A stretch of DNA of 64,000 nt from Sipunculus nudus (GCA_026874595.1 CM049311.1:49911676-49975675); one strand, 5' to 3'; positions 43,475-56,029 are shown, counted from the stretch's first letter. Numbers and translations are program-made. The notes: generated from the letters alone by a model not told the origin.

Positions 43475-46390
43475 ATGGATACAAATAAATTACAATTAAC
43501 TCTTTGCATGTTAAATGTCAGAGGAATAATGCCGAGTACCCCATACCTGTGTCACTTGTTGGATGAAAGAGGTACAGATATTTGCTTTGTCGCAGAACAC
43601 TGGTTATTTCCAGACAGCTTGTGTTATCTTACATCAGAACATTCTAAATATTTGTGTCACGCTGTTGGTGACAGCACATTAAACCCGTACGATGAATTTA
43701 GGTGAGGTAAGGGGGGTGTAGGATTCATGTGGTTGGGGGAAATAACTGGGATTACTCCGTTAGCTTAAATAGAGGAAGGAAGAATAATTGGTGTTCAGGT
43801 AGTTATGCCTGAGAATCAAAAGCTATTCATATTTGGTGTATATTTTCCAAGTAGAAATCGCAGCATTGATGAGTTTAGGGTATGTGTTGATACGGTTTCA
43901 TCGAAAGCTATTCCGAAAAGTAAATATAGGCCACACATTTGCCCCGGATGGAAACTTGCATTTAAACCACTGCACAGTGAAATGTGGAAACGTCATAGTG
44001 AGTGGATTTCCCAGGGTACACCTCGGGACAATAAAGTCTTACCGTATAAAAGAGTATAAAGAGGCAAAGCGCGCTTTCCGTTGTAAAATGAGGGCGTACC
44101 ATCCGGAGCGAGAGCGAGAACTGTACGAGAATATTGACGCGATGTCCGACACTGATACTTACACATTCTGCTCCCTTCTTCGTATGAGGAGACGCCCAAC
44201 TGGTACAAGTAGATTTCGTATGTTTAATGATAATGATGTGTGTGAAGGTTGGGCCAAGTACTTCGAAAATCTGTAATCTGATGAAGATTTACCTCGTATA
44301 ATAAGGATTTCAGGTTAAGTGTAGAAGATTGGCTTGTAGACCATATGCGCTCATGTAAGCAGAACAACACTGCTGTTCTGGATGAAAACTTTACAGATTC
44401 TGAAGCCCTTAAGAGTTTGAAAAAAGATAAAGCGGCAGGCCACGATAATATATCCGCTGAACATTTAATTTTTGGCGGCCCTAATTTACCTAACCATATA
44501 AAAAACATGTTTAACTTAATATTTACCAGTGCCTCTGTTCCTATCAAGATGAATCTTGGCCTAATTGTCACTCTGTTGAAAGACCCCTTGAAGGATAGGT
44601 CTCACCCCGATAACTACCGGCATATTACCCTTCTGCCATGTTTTTATAAACGGTTAGAAGTGGTCATTAAGAACAGAATCGAAGCTTTCAAAAGGATCAA
44701 GGGTATTACTTACCCAGATAGTATGCAGGGCATTTCAGCCTGGGCTAGGGTCCATTAATACGTCTTTTTAACTTGCTTGAATATGTCTCTACCACAATCT
44801 TGAGCAAGGTTCATTCGTATTTGCATGTTTCCTCGACAGCTCCATGGCGTATTACCGCGTATGGCACGCTGGGATTTTCGTAAAATTTTCCAATTTGGTG
44901 TGGCCGGTAAACTATGGTGGCTACTCTTTAATATATATAATAATGACATGTGCTGTATTATCATCAGATGTCACCAGCAAACCGTTTCCTGTCCGGCGAT
45001 CGGTTCGGCAAGGTGCGGTGTTATCACCCGGGTTATATCTCTTATACATAAATGATCTTCTGATGCAGTTACGTATCGTGGGTTTGGCGCACATGTAAAT
45101 AATATTTATGTCGGATCTCCGACCCAAGCAGACGATGTGGCTCTATTTTCTCTTTCACAAAGTATGATAGATATATGTTACAGGTGACTGGCGTTTTCAA
45201 TATAATGTAATGAAGAGAGCCATTCTGGTATTTGGGGAGTCACAACAATTGTTTCGTGTAAGCGCAGAAAAATTCCAGTCACTCTTAACTACAAACATTT
45301 AAAATTAACATTGATTGCAACTTATCATATACAAAACTAATTATTCAAGCATGTGTTAAAGGTAGAGGTTCTTTCATTTCTCTTGCGGGTGCTGGGGTTA
45401 GACCGAAAGGCTTAAATCCCTTAACCATAAGTAAGGTATATAAACTTATTGTAATACCATGACTGCTATACGCAGCTGAACTATAGCATTCAATGACCGG
45501 CGGCAACATGGACTGACAGGAGAAAATGCACCGATTCCGTCTTAAAATAGCGCAAGGTTTGCCCAAAAGAACACGGTAAGACAAAGTAGTAAGCTTATTA
45601 TGTATACCTCGGATGGCAGCCTTCATAGATCGTATTAAACTATTATTTTTTGGAAGATCAGCACGTGCAGATGCTGGAACTTTATCTTATCGAATATACT
45701 GGTCTAGAGTTCTTAGTTATTTATCAAGACGAGGACAGGTGTGTTATGGCCCTGTATCAGACTATATTCAGTTATTGAGGAAGTATGACTTACCTCATAT
45801 AGAATCCGTGCTAACAGGAGAAATGTTATCCAAAAGGGAATGGTCAAAACTGGTGGTTAGTAAGTTAGTGGCATATGAACAGGTTGAATATTCTGTGCGT
45901 ACCATTTATGATATGGAGTTTCCTCTATTTTTAACTGTTAAGCCAGAGTGCTTTTCACAAAGTTCATTCTTGGAATGTGGAAATAATATTCCTGAATCTC
46001 TGAGGAAGAATTTATTTATAGTCAAATTATTAGCCATGTACGACAAACTTACGTGTTCGTGCGAGATATTATGTCATATTTGGGGAATCTCTATACTAAT
46101 CCGATATTTCATGTCTTAATATCGTGTGATGATACGTCATATAATAGGGAGGAATTTTGGATGGATATAAATTATATGCTTGAAATCCAAGAACCTGCCT
46201 CGCTTCATATTCCAGATGATCATGATATGGTATGTTTAATGTTTGGTCAGAAGGCGAGTATTATCTCGAACCGTAATTATTTACTTTTTGTTCACATATG
46301 TGCTCAGTTTTTCAGAATGTTCGACCTTCATTAAACCAAATTTTACCAGAATATATATTAAGTGATTATAAAATGATAAAGTCTGCTATT
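43475..46390 (+). pseudogene. LINE ORF2 relic: AP endonuclease and reverse transcriptase
   Basis: The endonuclease start reads LTLCMLNVRGIM, then GTDICFVAEHW (catalytic Glu region) and GGVGFMW; its C-terminal half is largely missing near 43900. After a linker (YKEAKRAFRCKMRAYHPERE) the RT has SLKKDKAAGHDNISAEHL, HPDNYRHITLLPCFYK, VWHAGIF near the first Asp region, SVRQGAVLSPGLYLLYINDL, and TQADDVALF (catalytic ADD, with Gln for Tyr). The C-terminal region continues to 46300 (IPRMAAFIDRIKLLFFGRSA). At least ten stops or frameshifts are visible. Confidence 0.8.
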
Positions 46391-46539
46391 ACCTTACCTT
46401 TAAACTAGTGTACGTCTGTACTTTTTGACAGAATGTGTGTAATTGGCATATGCACCATATTCATTATCAACAGTTATTACTATTATTATTATTAGAATTA
46501 TTGTTATTAGTATTATTATTTTCATTTCAGTATTTTTAG

Positions 46540-48050
46540 CTTGATCTACTGGTATTCAATTGTAAATAGCCTGAGCTGTTCCAGGCAGTTTCTGACAACT
46601 GGCCTACCCACTGTTCTCTGGGAATCTGGTTGACCCAAATAACCTCTCACAGGTACTTTACTGATCTGCCTTGGTATGTTCCCCCATTCTAGCAGACAAA
46701 GTTTCCTAACAGGATTGACCATTCCAGCAGGTGGGAAAAAAATGCTTGTCCCCCCCCCCCCCTCCCACGCTCAATCTCTAGCTGCCTCAGCCTATCCTGT
46801 CATGCAGGGAGGCCAATGAAAAGTCTCCTTGGAAACCTAAATTAAGTCTCTGTCACCCAAAACCCAAGAGCTATCTGAAGTATCTGAACAACTAATGCAT
46901 TGATCACCATGTTCTTTGCATGGACATTGATCAAGGAGTGTTTCATCAGTTTCTGCAGACTGGTTACCACCTGTATTATGCCTCCCTTCTTAAGAAAGAA
47001 AATTCTAGGACCCGTCGATACGATTTGTACCCTGTAAACAGATGCCCGAATCTTTAAGGTCTCAAAATAGAGAAAAAAAACCCCGCAGTGCATGTGGTAA
47101 TGAGGGACGTAGCACATTTGTGATAATACCGATTACTTGTATTCATGTAATATGCTTAATATTATTTACTTATTTTGACTGATTATTTACTTTACATGAT
47201 ATATATATATATACTGGTGTTTTCCAGTTTACTATTGTTTCTTGCTATTTAATTGCTTACCACATTTGAAGTTTTGTTACTCAAAAGCTGAGGGCCCAAT
47301 CACACTAAACCCCATAAAAACACTCGCATGACATTCCCAATGGGATCCCTTTGGTGACTGTAAATCAGAAACCAGGTCACTGACCATGTGGTGCTCTGTA
47401 AGGCAAAACATGGGCTGCGGCAGGCACTGGGCTAGATATATTTACACTATACAATACCAGTCTGGGTAACGCTCCATTTATCTCACGGTTTAGTGTCATT
47501 TTGTATAACAACATCATAAACATATCATTCTATTATCCCTACCATTATATAGTCATTTGAACTCCAGGAGGCCTTCCCTAGAACATTTTCTCATCTGGTG
47601 TTCATCATCCTTGCATTTAGTCATGGCTAATCAAGAGGTCAGAAGTTTTCACATTTAGGTTTTCACGCTTCATTCTATATATCTGTAATATGCTTTCTTA
47701 TCCCATGCAGTTACATTGGTGTGACGTACAAAAGTAACATGCACAATTTTTTTTAACTTAATCAGATGAAGAAAGGTCAGACTTCCTTGCCCTGGCCTAG
47801 ATCTCCCTGTTGGTGGGTAGTAAACGTTTATGCCGAAAAGGGAGTATACAGCCTTTACTTTGGTGGATCAATCCCAATTAAATTCACATTTCAGAGTTGT
47901 TTTACTAAATATAAAATTTTTATAATAAAATAATTTTGTCTTTAGACCTGTTGAGAATGTTAAAGGTAAAGGGTGATTGGGCATCTGATCAAGGCAATTC
48001 GTTGGAGCTTTTATAAATATAGGCCAGGAAACGTGGATATCACCGCACAC
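46540..48050. other. Spacer; one coding-like segment and a C tract
   Basis: A 13-base C run lies at 46750-46762. On the minus strand at about 47040-46850, after CTGTTTACAG (acceptor-like), one frame reads DETLLDQCPCKEHGDQCISC and SDTSDSSWVLGDRDL, cysteine-rich and acidic; this may be a small exon remnant. A short TA run lies near 47195. Confidence 0.35.
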
Positions 48051-48065
48051 ACACTAATAATCAAA

Positions 48066-48260
48066 GGTACCAACTTTTAAACCCCAAAAGGGTTCTTCAG
48101 AGTGGACTGAGTTGGAACCTTCAAACGGGGTTATTTTTGGAACCTCCCGAAGGTTCTTTTATGGAACGTATAAGGTTCAATGAAGAACCTCTTCTCAGGT
48201 GGGGAACCTTAAAAGGTTCTTGGTGGAACCCAAGTGTAGGATTCTTTATGGAATCTAATA
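48066..48260. repeat. GGTTCT/GGAACC palindromic repeat element
   Basis: The words GGTTCT, AGAACC, GGAACC and AAGGTTC occur about a dozen times in both orientations, for example GAAGAACC, GGGGAACCTTAAAAGGTTCT and TGGTGGAACCC. Similar GGTTCTT/AAGAACC repeats are widespread in fish and invertebrate genomes as non-coding DNA. No element boundaries could be fixed. The open frame from 48137 is a by-product. Confidence 0.7.
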
Positions 48261-48269
48261 TGCAATTTT

Positions 48270-48685
48270 ATTTCAGAAAACAGTCAGCCGCCTCGTTGAA
48301 GACATTTCGGCAGTCCATACTCAGTATGCTATATCAATTCATTTTTTTATTACATACATACTACCAAATATCTTTCAAATATGTATACGAATTGTTAATA
48401 AGTATTATTTAGTGCTAAAGGTAGTTATTAAATGGCTTCATATATTCTTATAATAATCATTTATACATTCTCAAAAGCAATATTGAAATAATTGAAATTT
48501 TGATATTAATCTATAATATAGTGATTTATGACTGAAACGATTTACAGCAACTTTGGATATATAGTGATAATTATCATTTTAATAAAATGTTTTGTTTGTT
48601 ATGTTTAAACATCTAAATAGCTTTGTTTTATTGGATAGTAATTTTATTATTATTGGATAGTATTTGAAAGTAAATAAATGCTTCA
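48270..48685. other. AT-rich spacer
   Basis: No feature recognised. Confidence 0.5.
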
Positions 48686-48689
48686 TTCC

Positions 48690-49800
48690 ACACTTGATGG
48701 ATATAAGAGGGAAAACCTTAAAAAACAAGATATACACAATATTCGCCACAATTTAAGAGTAAATTCAGGACAGGGTTAGCCCAAGAATGAGTTATTATTT
48801 GAAAAAAATACAACCGATAACCCTGACATGATAAATTCATGTGGATGTGGATGAAACCGGTGAATTATATTCTATTACGATTCAGAATCAAAGCATGATC
48901 AAAATGTACGACAGGTACCCAGAGATTCTGTTTGTTGATGGAACAAATAAATCAAAAGTGGAAAGAAACCCGTTGTTCCCCATTTATGATACAAGAAATG
49001 GTAAAGGCAGACCCATCAGTTATTTTTTTGTAAAGAATGAGACAAAAAAAAACTCTTGAAGAAACTTTCAAGATATTCGAAAAGCAAAATCGATCCGTGA
49101 TACCTAAATCCCAAATTATAATGGTAGATAAAGGTCCCACAGAAATCAATGATTTACGCAAAATATTTCCTATGGCCTCCATATTATTATGAACTTTTCA
49201 TGTGATGAAAGACCTCAGGCAAAAGATATCTCAGTTGGAAATAAAAATATAATCAAAACTCAATATCATGAAAATTATTTCTAATCTTGTAAACGCTAAA
49301 AGCAAGGCCGAATTTGATCAATACAAGATTCAGTTGGACTAGGAAGCTCCTTATGAATTTGTGACCGATTTTTTTATTAAAAAAATGGATCAACTGACAA
49401 GGAAGGTGGACTATGCTTGTATTTCACTACGAACGTTTGGAAACAACACAAACAACAGAATTGAGAGTCACGATCAGAAATTGAAAGCATTTATAAAGCC
49501 TCATTTCCATTTGGATAAAGCAGTACAAGAGCTTTGCACTTACCTGAAATATGTTGCTTTGTCAGTTGCCCATCATAAGTTTGATGAGCTTGAGGTTAGT
49601 CAGAGGAGATCCAACAGTCAGTAGGTAAACTTTGCACTATTGCAGCAACCAAGGTGATAAATGATGAGCTTGTTGAAGCCACTACTGATGCTTACTGGGG
49701 TATTTGACTCAATAACAAGGTGGCAAAGCAATGCAGCATCAAAAAGTGGAGGAGGAAGAACTGGTTAGGCCAGCTACTGATGGATGTCAGGAATCTTTGG
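48690..49800 (+). pseudogene. MULE transposase relic (ZSWIM1/3-like)
   Basis: The order is typical for MULE/ZSWIM1-3 transposases: KQDIHNIRHNLR (48725-48760), DRYPEILFVDGTNKSKVERN with the first catalytic Asp, PLFPIYDTRNGKGRPISYFF, then SQIIMVDKGPTEINDLRKIF with the second Asp, then FPMASILL, a stop, and TFHVMKDLR. The stop replaces the Cys of the usual LLCxFHV. Later, after two more stops, KMDQLTRKVDYACISLRTFG and NNRIESHDQKLKAFIKP follow, matching the helical region before the SWIM finger. The SWIM finger itself is not seen. At least five stops or frameshifts; inactive. Confidence 0.8.
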
Positions 49801-49935
49801 GTCAACAGGGCGAAGCCATAAGTTCTGATTCTGGATGACAGTGAAATCCACAGAACGGAGCATTACACCGCAAGATTGGGAACACTTCCAGAGCACCATC
49901 AGTTATAGGCCTTGGGCTACCAGGGTCACCGTGTA

Positions 49936-49951
49936 CCCCCCCCCCCCCCCC
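49936..49951. repeat. 16-base C tract
   Basis: Homopolymer C run just after the MULE relic. Confidence 0.9.
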
Positions 49952-49959
49952 ACAACTCA

Positions 49960-52870
49960 ACAAAATTGGCATTTTTGGAAAGCTTAGGATGCCCACATAG
50001 AGAATTCAAATTGTAAAAGTGAAAATATTGGGACTCAATAGCAATTACCAGCGTACCGTATAATATCATTTTTTCTCGGCCCATAAAATCATATAAAACA
50101 CAATGGCATTCATCATTCAGTAACACATACAGTTTTCGGAGGATTTGTACTTATAATATGCAAAATGAAAGATTATTAAATCGGAAATCAGTGTAAGTTC
50201 ATTTAAAACATGTATGTTTGATGTATGTAGTGCTGTTTCAACATAACTGAAATATATCCCTTGAGGAAGAAAATTCAATTAAATGTAATATTTTGTTTTC
50301 TGTTTTCTATTTTGTTACTTTTAAAGAACGCAACATATAACATGTTAATACATACCAACAATAAGAGCAAAATCTCCGCTTTTAGCTGATATCAGTGTTG
50401 TCTCTATATATCCAATATTTCTAAAGATATTAAAGTTTAAAGAATACATACCATTGACCAATATTAGTGGGCCAGCAAAAGTGGCTTCTCACTTTAAATG
50501 GCATTGTTTGTTAATAACAGGTATCCATACTAGATCAATCAGCCATGGAGTGAAGAAAAACGTGTGGGTGGATGCCAACTGAAATTTTGAATTTCAAGGT
50601 CTCATGATAAAACTAAAAAATGGGTCAGCCAAGTTCATTTTTTTACTTTTGGGGTCATTGCCTGTCAATTATCAGGCATCAATGCCAGATCAACCAACAG
50701 TGACGGAAAAAGTGTAGGTGTGTTTTTTTTTGGTTTTTGTGTTGTGTTGATTTGAGTTAGATAATTCTCACATATGCTGTTATAATCTTGACATACAAAT
50801 CTTGGTGTTCTTATTTATAGCTTTCATGACAGCTACATCTAGAGGTGTTGTACAGATTCTTAACTCAGACATAAATTTTTTTTAATAGTCTATTTTTTAT
50901 GTCATTTTAATTCTTTAATTTTTCTCTAGCTGTACAAATGCCTGTTGAATAAATTTTAGGTAAAGGCAAAAGGCCGTGTCAGATGAAAGATGTTTTTTTC
51001 CCCCGATAATTTATATGTTCAAATATAATGACCCATAGGCCAGGTAAGGTACATTATAATCACTTACATAAAAGGCTAGGACCCATCAGTTGCTTTAATC
51101 AATTAAATCCATTTGAAAGCAATATTATTTATGCTGTTTTAATTAGTCACAAACAGAAGTTGTTTGATAGTCATATACGGTATATATACATGCTGCCTCC
51201 TACATTATGTTTAAGTGTTTTTTTTTCTGCAACCAAGAAATGTAATTTTTTTCAGCTTAATGTGTGATCTGTTGTTCAACAGTATTGTGCAGCATTCATC
51301 TGGGATGTGTAACTTGGATGTACACCGTAATGTGAACTGTGATGTTTTGAAAGACAATCTTATATGTGGTGTTCTACTTAAATGCTTTGTTACCATTCCT
51401 ATCTTTTTTTTGTTTGACCTTGAAAATGCATTGAGAACGTTACTTGGACTTTACTCTAAGTTTTTATGACCACGAAAGAGCTATATAAAATAAACGGCAC
51501 TCTTAAAAGCGGTATACAGAAGATAAAGGCTCTGTAGATACGATCACGAATATCCTGGTCCAACGGATTAAATACTAATAAGCTGAAGCACATTTGACTG
51601 TGTACTTGTTTTGGACACATTTGCGCTGTGTGTATCTCAATTGAAGTCATTATCAAAAGACATCCACAGTAATTTTACAGATTTACGACAAAATGTTGGT
51701 TGTCGAAAGGCTTTTTTACATTAAAGCCATCAATTAGAAATTTCGGAATTTAATGTGGATCACTTATCATTTCTACAAGTACAGCTCTAAATCATTTCAC
51801 AGTGCATGGTAGATGGTTCTGACAAAATATGTATCTGTTAACACAAAATATGTATCTGTTATCACATACAGTTGCATCAGTATGATTATAGAGGCCAACA
51901 CACACTGACATCATGGGTCAAATCTGATAAAAATCTCTTCACTTTATTTAACAATACATCTTGAGCAATTAATGTGCGTACCTGACTGGCACACGTTCCA
52001 AGATGCCTGCTAATGATATGCATTGGTACGGAAAAAAAAGTTGCATTACGAAAATGGAGGTGCTCCCCTCTACCGCAAATTCCTTTAAAAAGGATAAAGA
52101 CGTTAATTGATGTACAAAACATATTAAACAGGGATGTTAGGGGGTCCCCCTCTACCCCACACTACATTTATTGGACTACCTTTTAACGTACCCCAAGTGC
52201 CTTTAATACATTTGGATATTAAGACAAAGTAAAGACAAGGTACCAAAATAAACAACAGTAGTGGTTTCTGTTAACCATCCATGGATTATACATCCTTTAT
52301 ACCTATAGTTATTTGAATAAATTTCATCAAATAAACAATTTGAAAATTAACACTGTACCTTAAAAGAGCATCTATTAAATCCGTGTACAGGTATCCATCA
52401 AAAGATAATTAAAGAGTCTGCTTTTACCATATATAATGGGTATATTGGCTACCATCTTGGATTTAACAGGCAATTATCATTTCTCAAATTATTCTGGCGT
52501 CCAATGACAGTGTTGTGAACCCTGAAAAATTGGTTTCCTTCAGTGCCTGGTTCAAGCATGGGGCATATACTGTGTCTCCGTCTCATCATCTTCTCAGCTT
52601 ATATTGTGTCAATTCCCTTATGTTAAGCATGAACTGATCCATGGATCAGTTACAATCTTCGTGTGGGTACCTGAAGAGCTTGTGTTGGCAATAAATGCCA
52701 CCGTATGATCCTATAATGGTCCAATAAATCATTTATATTGTATGAATAATGCATAATGATAGATTCGATAATGATAATTCGCCTATTTCGTCATTGTGAC
52801 GGTTATTTTTAGAGCCATTCTGAATGTTTCAGTATCCGTTTTAACTTTAAATGTGGAACTTCCATCAAGG
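49960..52870. other. Spacer, no recognisable gene
   Basis: A 19-base word repeats in tandem at 51822-51861 (ACAAAATATGTATCTGTTA, period 21). Open frames at 51211-51469 overlap on both strands and are not convincing. Confidence 0.45.
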
Positions 52871-52883
52871 GTCTTCTGCAGAA

Positions 52884-53083
52884 GTGGATCCAGAAGAGCT
52901 AGGGGTCCAGGGGGTTCGGAACCCCCCCCCCAAAAAAAAGTTCAGCTGCCGCAACCTTTTTTTAGGCGTTCAGACCAATTATTGGGGCCTGGACCCCCCT
53001 TTCACGGGCTTGGGTACTTTTTTCAGGTTTTTTCGTAAGTTCTCCTGACTTGGACCCCTTCTTTTCCTAAATCCTGGATCCAC
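52884..53083. mobile_element. 200-base foldback (MITE-like) element
   Basis: GTGGATCCAG (52884-52893) and CTGGATCCAC (53074-53083) are perfect inverted ends, and AGGGGTCCA (52901) pairs with TGGACCCCT (53051). The interior holds a C run (52922-52931) and an A run. Words of the same type (AGGATCCGCCC, GTGGATCCGTCC) occur at 2052 and 2092. No clear target duplication; the class is uncertain. Confidence 0.55.
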
Positions 53084-53399
53084 CCATGTCCTGATACCCA
53101 CAACTTGCAACATTATTATAAGCAAATATTCGTTATTCTTGGACCTTTTATCCTGCATATTACAAAATGTGGCCATGTTTATTCTGTTATAATTTAAAGT
53201 GTGTTAAAGACACTTTGAGGAACACTTTACACCGCTTCTGTTTTTCGTTGTACTGTACGTTGTACAGATTTTCCAAGTATGCTTGCATCAATTTGAGGCT
53301 TACTTCTCTATGAAATATCATATTCCAAATTGCAAAAGGACTTTTGCAAAGGCTTTTAATCTTGAAAAATATGATGCAAGGTTTCATGAAACCAAAGAA

Positions 53400-55590
53400 A
53401 TCAACCGGGTATAGATTTTGAGGTTGGTTCAGGTGCATCCACCGGTAGCCTAGGGACCGAGAATGAGAATGATGGTAATAGGGAGGATGCTTTTGAAAAG
53501 GAACATTTCAGCGGACATGTAGCTTCTTACGTTATAAACGTAAAAGGAAAACACTCACTGCCTTCAAGCGTACAAGGAACCCTTTTGTCGAAAACACAGT
53601 GCTTGGTCAAATATTCTGTGGAAAATTTTCAAAGTTCGTACTTAAATGGTTTTCGGAGTAAAATATTGATTTTGCTGAATCCCTCGTCACTGTTCATGGC
53701 TTTATTTGAAGACATTGATACAAAATTTTAATTGGAAAAGAACGTGAAAGAAAATTATCCATACATACCACCCAAAGCTTATTTACTAGATGATTATGAT
53801 ATCAATAACCTTAATAAACCGGTCATCTATTATATTTCTATAAAGAACGTGATCAAATCCTTGCTCTTGAACAGTGACATATGCGAAGTTTTTAAAGATA
53901 ACAGACATATGGTGCATCATCCTTAGGCCTTGTATGACAACTGTGTTGGGGAAATCTTCCTAAACAGTGATTTCTTCCCAGAGACTGACCTTAGATAACA
54001 TTTCTATGTACATGAATTTAAATCGCGCAACCCCATAGGTTGAAAAAAGGGGAAATCACAGAAACCTGCCCAAGAGGTATCGTGTTAGCACTAAATCCAT
54101 TCCTTTGTGTTTGTTGGTCAGACATCAGTAATTCAAAAAGTATGACCCAACTTATCATAAGGTATTTGCATTTCTCATTGCTCAAATGCAGGAACTGCAT
54201 TTAATGAATGTAGGAGGGACCATGAAACTTGTTAAGGCAGCAGTTGTCTTTGTTTCTGGAAATAACTTATCTTCTCAGCTGTTGCTGGATTTCAGACTTC
54301 GTTTTCGTCAGGAAGTATATGTCGATCATGCGCAATTAACCATGGCCAGCTCAGGGACATTCTCACAGCTGCCAGCCTTGTACAAAGGACAAAAGCTTTG
54401 TATGAATATCAGCTACAAAGTGTAATTGGGTCACTAGAAGATTCTTCAGTCTATGGCATTAAGTACAAGTACGCTTTTAGTGGTCTGAAATATTTTAATG
54501 TGGTTGGGGCTTTTTCCTCTGATATAATGCATGACTGTCATGAGGAAGTATACCTGTTACCATCAAGCTTGTATTGAAAGGGTTGAATAGCGCAACAGCT
54601 ACATTAGTGTCCGATCAAGGGTTAAATGACGACCCAGATTTCATACATTTTCAATGTTCAACCAAATCAAATTATTTTTCTGAGATTTATTCTGATAGTG
54701 GGAAAATTGTCGGCAGCGCATCATAAAAATGGCAGCTATTTTTAATCCTTCCACAGCTGGCTAATGTTTCTACGGTATACAGTACTCAAGCCTGAAAAAA
54801 ACATATCTAATTCTAAGGCAGTACATGGACATAATCATCAGTCCAGTTATTGAGAAGGATATTTAGCCACATTTGCAAAGCTTGATGGAATCGTCCTAGG
54901 AGCTGTTTTCTAAAAAGGTTTGGATGTGAAAAAAATTATTTGCAAACATAATTACTTGCTCCACTATCCAACTTATATTGCAAGTTTCTGGCCCCTTAGA
55001 AATTTGTGGTGTTTGCGTTTTGAAGCAAAACACCAGTATTTTAAGTATCTTACCAACAATGTGAGGAATTTTCTTAATATAACTCGTAGATTGACAGAGA
55101 GACACCTGATCAGAAAATCTCTTGAAATAGCATCAAATGGGTACTTCAAAAGAAAGAAAGAAAAAAAAAGAAATTTCAAAACTGTGGAATTTGACAAATT
55201 TCCATCGGACCTAATTGTTGCGATGGAAAGGAAAGTTGGATTAAGTTTGACCAGCCCTGACATGTCTGTACAGGTGGACTTCTTGGTGAATCGGATTGGT
55301 TGGAATACAATATACACCAAAGTTTGTGCTATAATGTAGAATGTATACCGTGTTTCTTACAAGCAAATTAAATTGTTCATATTGCTCACAGTTGGTAACT
55401 CTATGGAAAGGTATACCTGGACAGATATTATATGAGTACTTCCATGCATACCAGGTTAAAGCTGATGTTATATATCCAACTGAACTCAGTTCAGCAATAA
55501 GCATTGGATGTACACCAAAGATGATCAGCTATGGGGTTTTCTTGTTTTTCATGCGAGCAAGTTTGACTCAAAGCCATGAATATGTCTGAA
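53400..55590 (+). pseudogene. Relic of a multi-domain transposon-like gene, family unnamed
   Basis: Segments on one strand, in several frames, keep a fixed order: an acidic linker then FSGHVASYVINVKGKHSLPS (53510); VKENYPYIPPKAYLLDD and INNLNKPVIYYISIKNVIKS (53745-53860); DHETC and LRDILTAASLV-like pieces with RTKALYEYQLQSVIGSLEDS (54390-54440); VVGAFSSDIMHD (54500-54540); then HNYLLHYPTYIASFWPLRNL and WCLRFEAKHQYFKYLTNN (54940-55060). HYPxxIxxFxPLxxxWCxRFEAKHxYFK and DxMHD are landmarks of large uncharacterised proteins found in many fish, cnidarians and molluscs, thought to come from DNA transposons. A distant CACTA-like link is possible. Many stops; inactive. Confidence 0.65.
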
Positions 55591-55689
55591 ACAAATTCTA
55601 TAGTTTTAGGAGAGAACAGTTTAATCTTGAATGAAAACACTTTATTTCTGCAGGGTTTAAACACATTTCCATATTCTTTATACTAAGGA

Positions 55690-55935
55690 GAGGAGAAGAC
55701 TCCGATGAGATACCCAGACCTACTCAGGCCATTTGGGATGGCAGCGTTATCTCCATACACTGCAATCTTTCCGCTACCACCGCTTCCGCAGATTCGGTAC
55801 AGTCAAACACCAACTACGAAGTTGTCGCTGAGACCGGATAGGCCGCTTCAGAATCTCTCCGTACTGTGCTGTCAAAGACTGGATGGCTTGGTTCATCTCT
55901 GTTGGGACAAATTCGTGCAAACAACTGATCACGGT
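55690..55935 (-). repeat. Coding-like repeat, copy 2 (partner at 22352-22567)
   Basis: The minus strand reads TEMNQAIQSLTAQYGEILK, then in a second frame AYPVSATTS, a stop, VFDCTESAEAV and LPSQMA before a stop near 55728. It aligns with copy 1 over about 220 bases in the same orientation. It lies just beyond the end of the 53.4-55.6-kb relic but on the opposite strand. Confidence 0.6.
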
Positions 55936-55994
55936 TTAGTATATATATATATTTTAAATCAGGTTATATAAAGCAGATACATACATAGGATTGC

Positions 55995-55995
<1 letters not shown>

Positions 55996-56025
<30 letters not shown>
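55996..56025. repeat. (TA)n microsatellite
   Basis: TA run with one AATA start. Confidence 0.9.
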
Positions 56026-56029
56026 ATCC

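Larger units (their letters stand above)
42180..46530 (+). mobile_element. Nearly full-length, inactive two-ORF LINE (CR1/Jockey-like)
   Basis: ORF1 (42180-43410) is followed by ORF2 (43475-46390) on the same strand. A T-rich (ATT)n tail at about 46480-46530 probably marks the 3' end. Domain order in ORF2 is AP endonuclease, reverse transcriptase, C-terminal region. Stops and frameshifts break both ORFs, so it is dead. No target duplication could be fixed because the 5' boundary is unclear. The clade call rests on motif style only. Confidence 0.8.

Noticed and set aside
48137-48412. Small protein gene
   Set aside because: The frame is a translation of the GGTTCT/GGAACC palindromic repeat and then AT-rich spacer.
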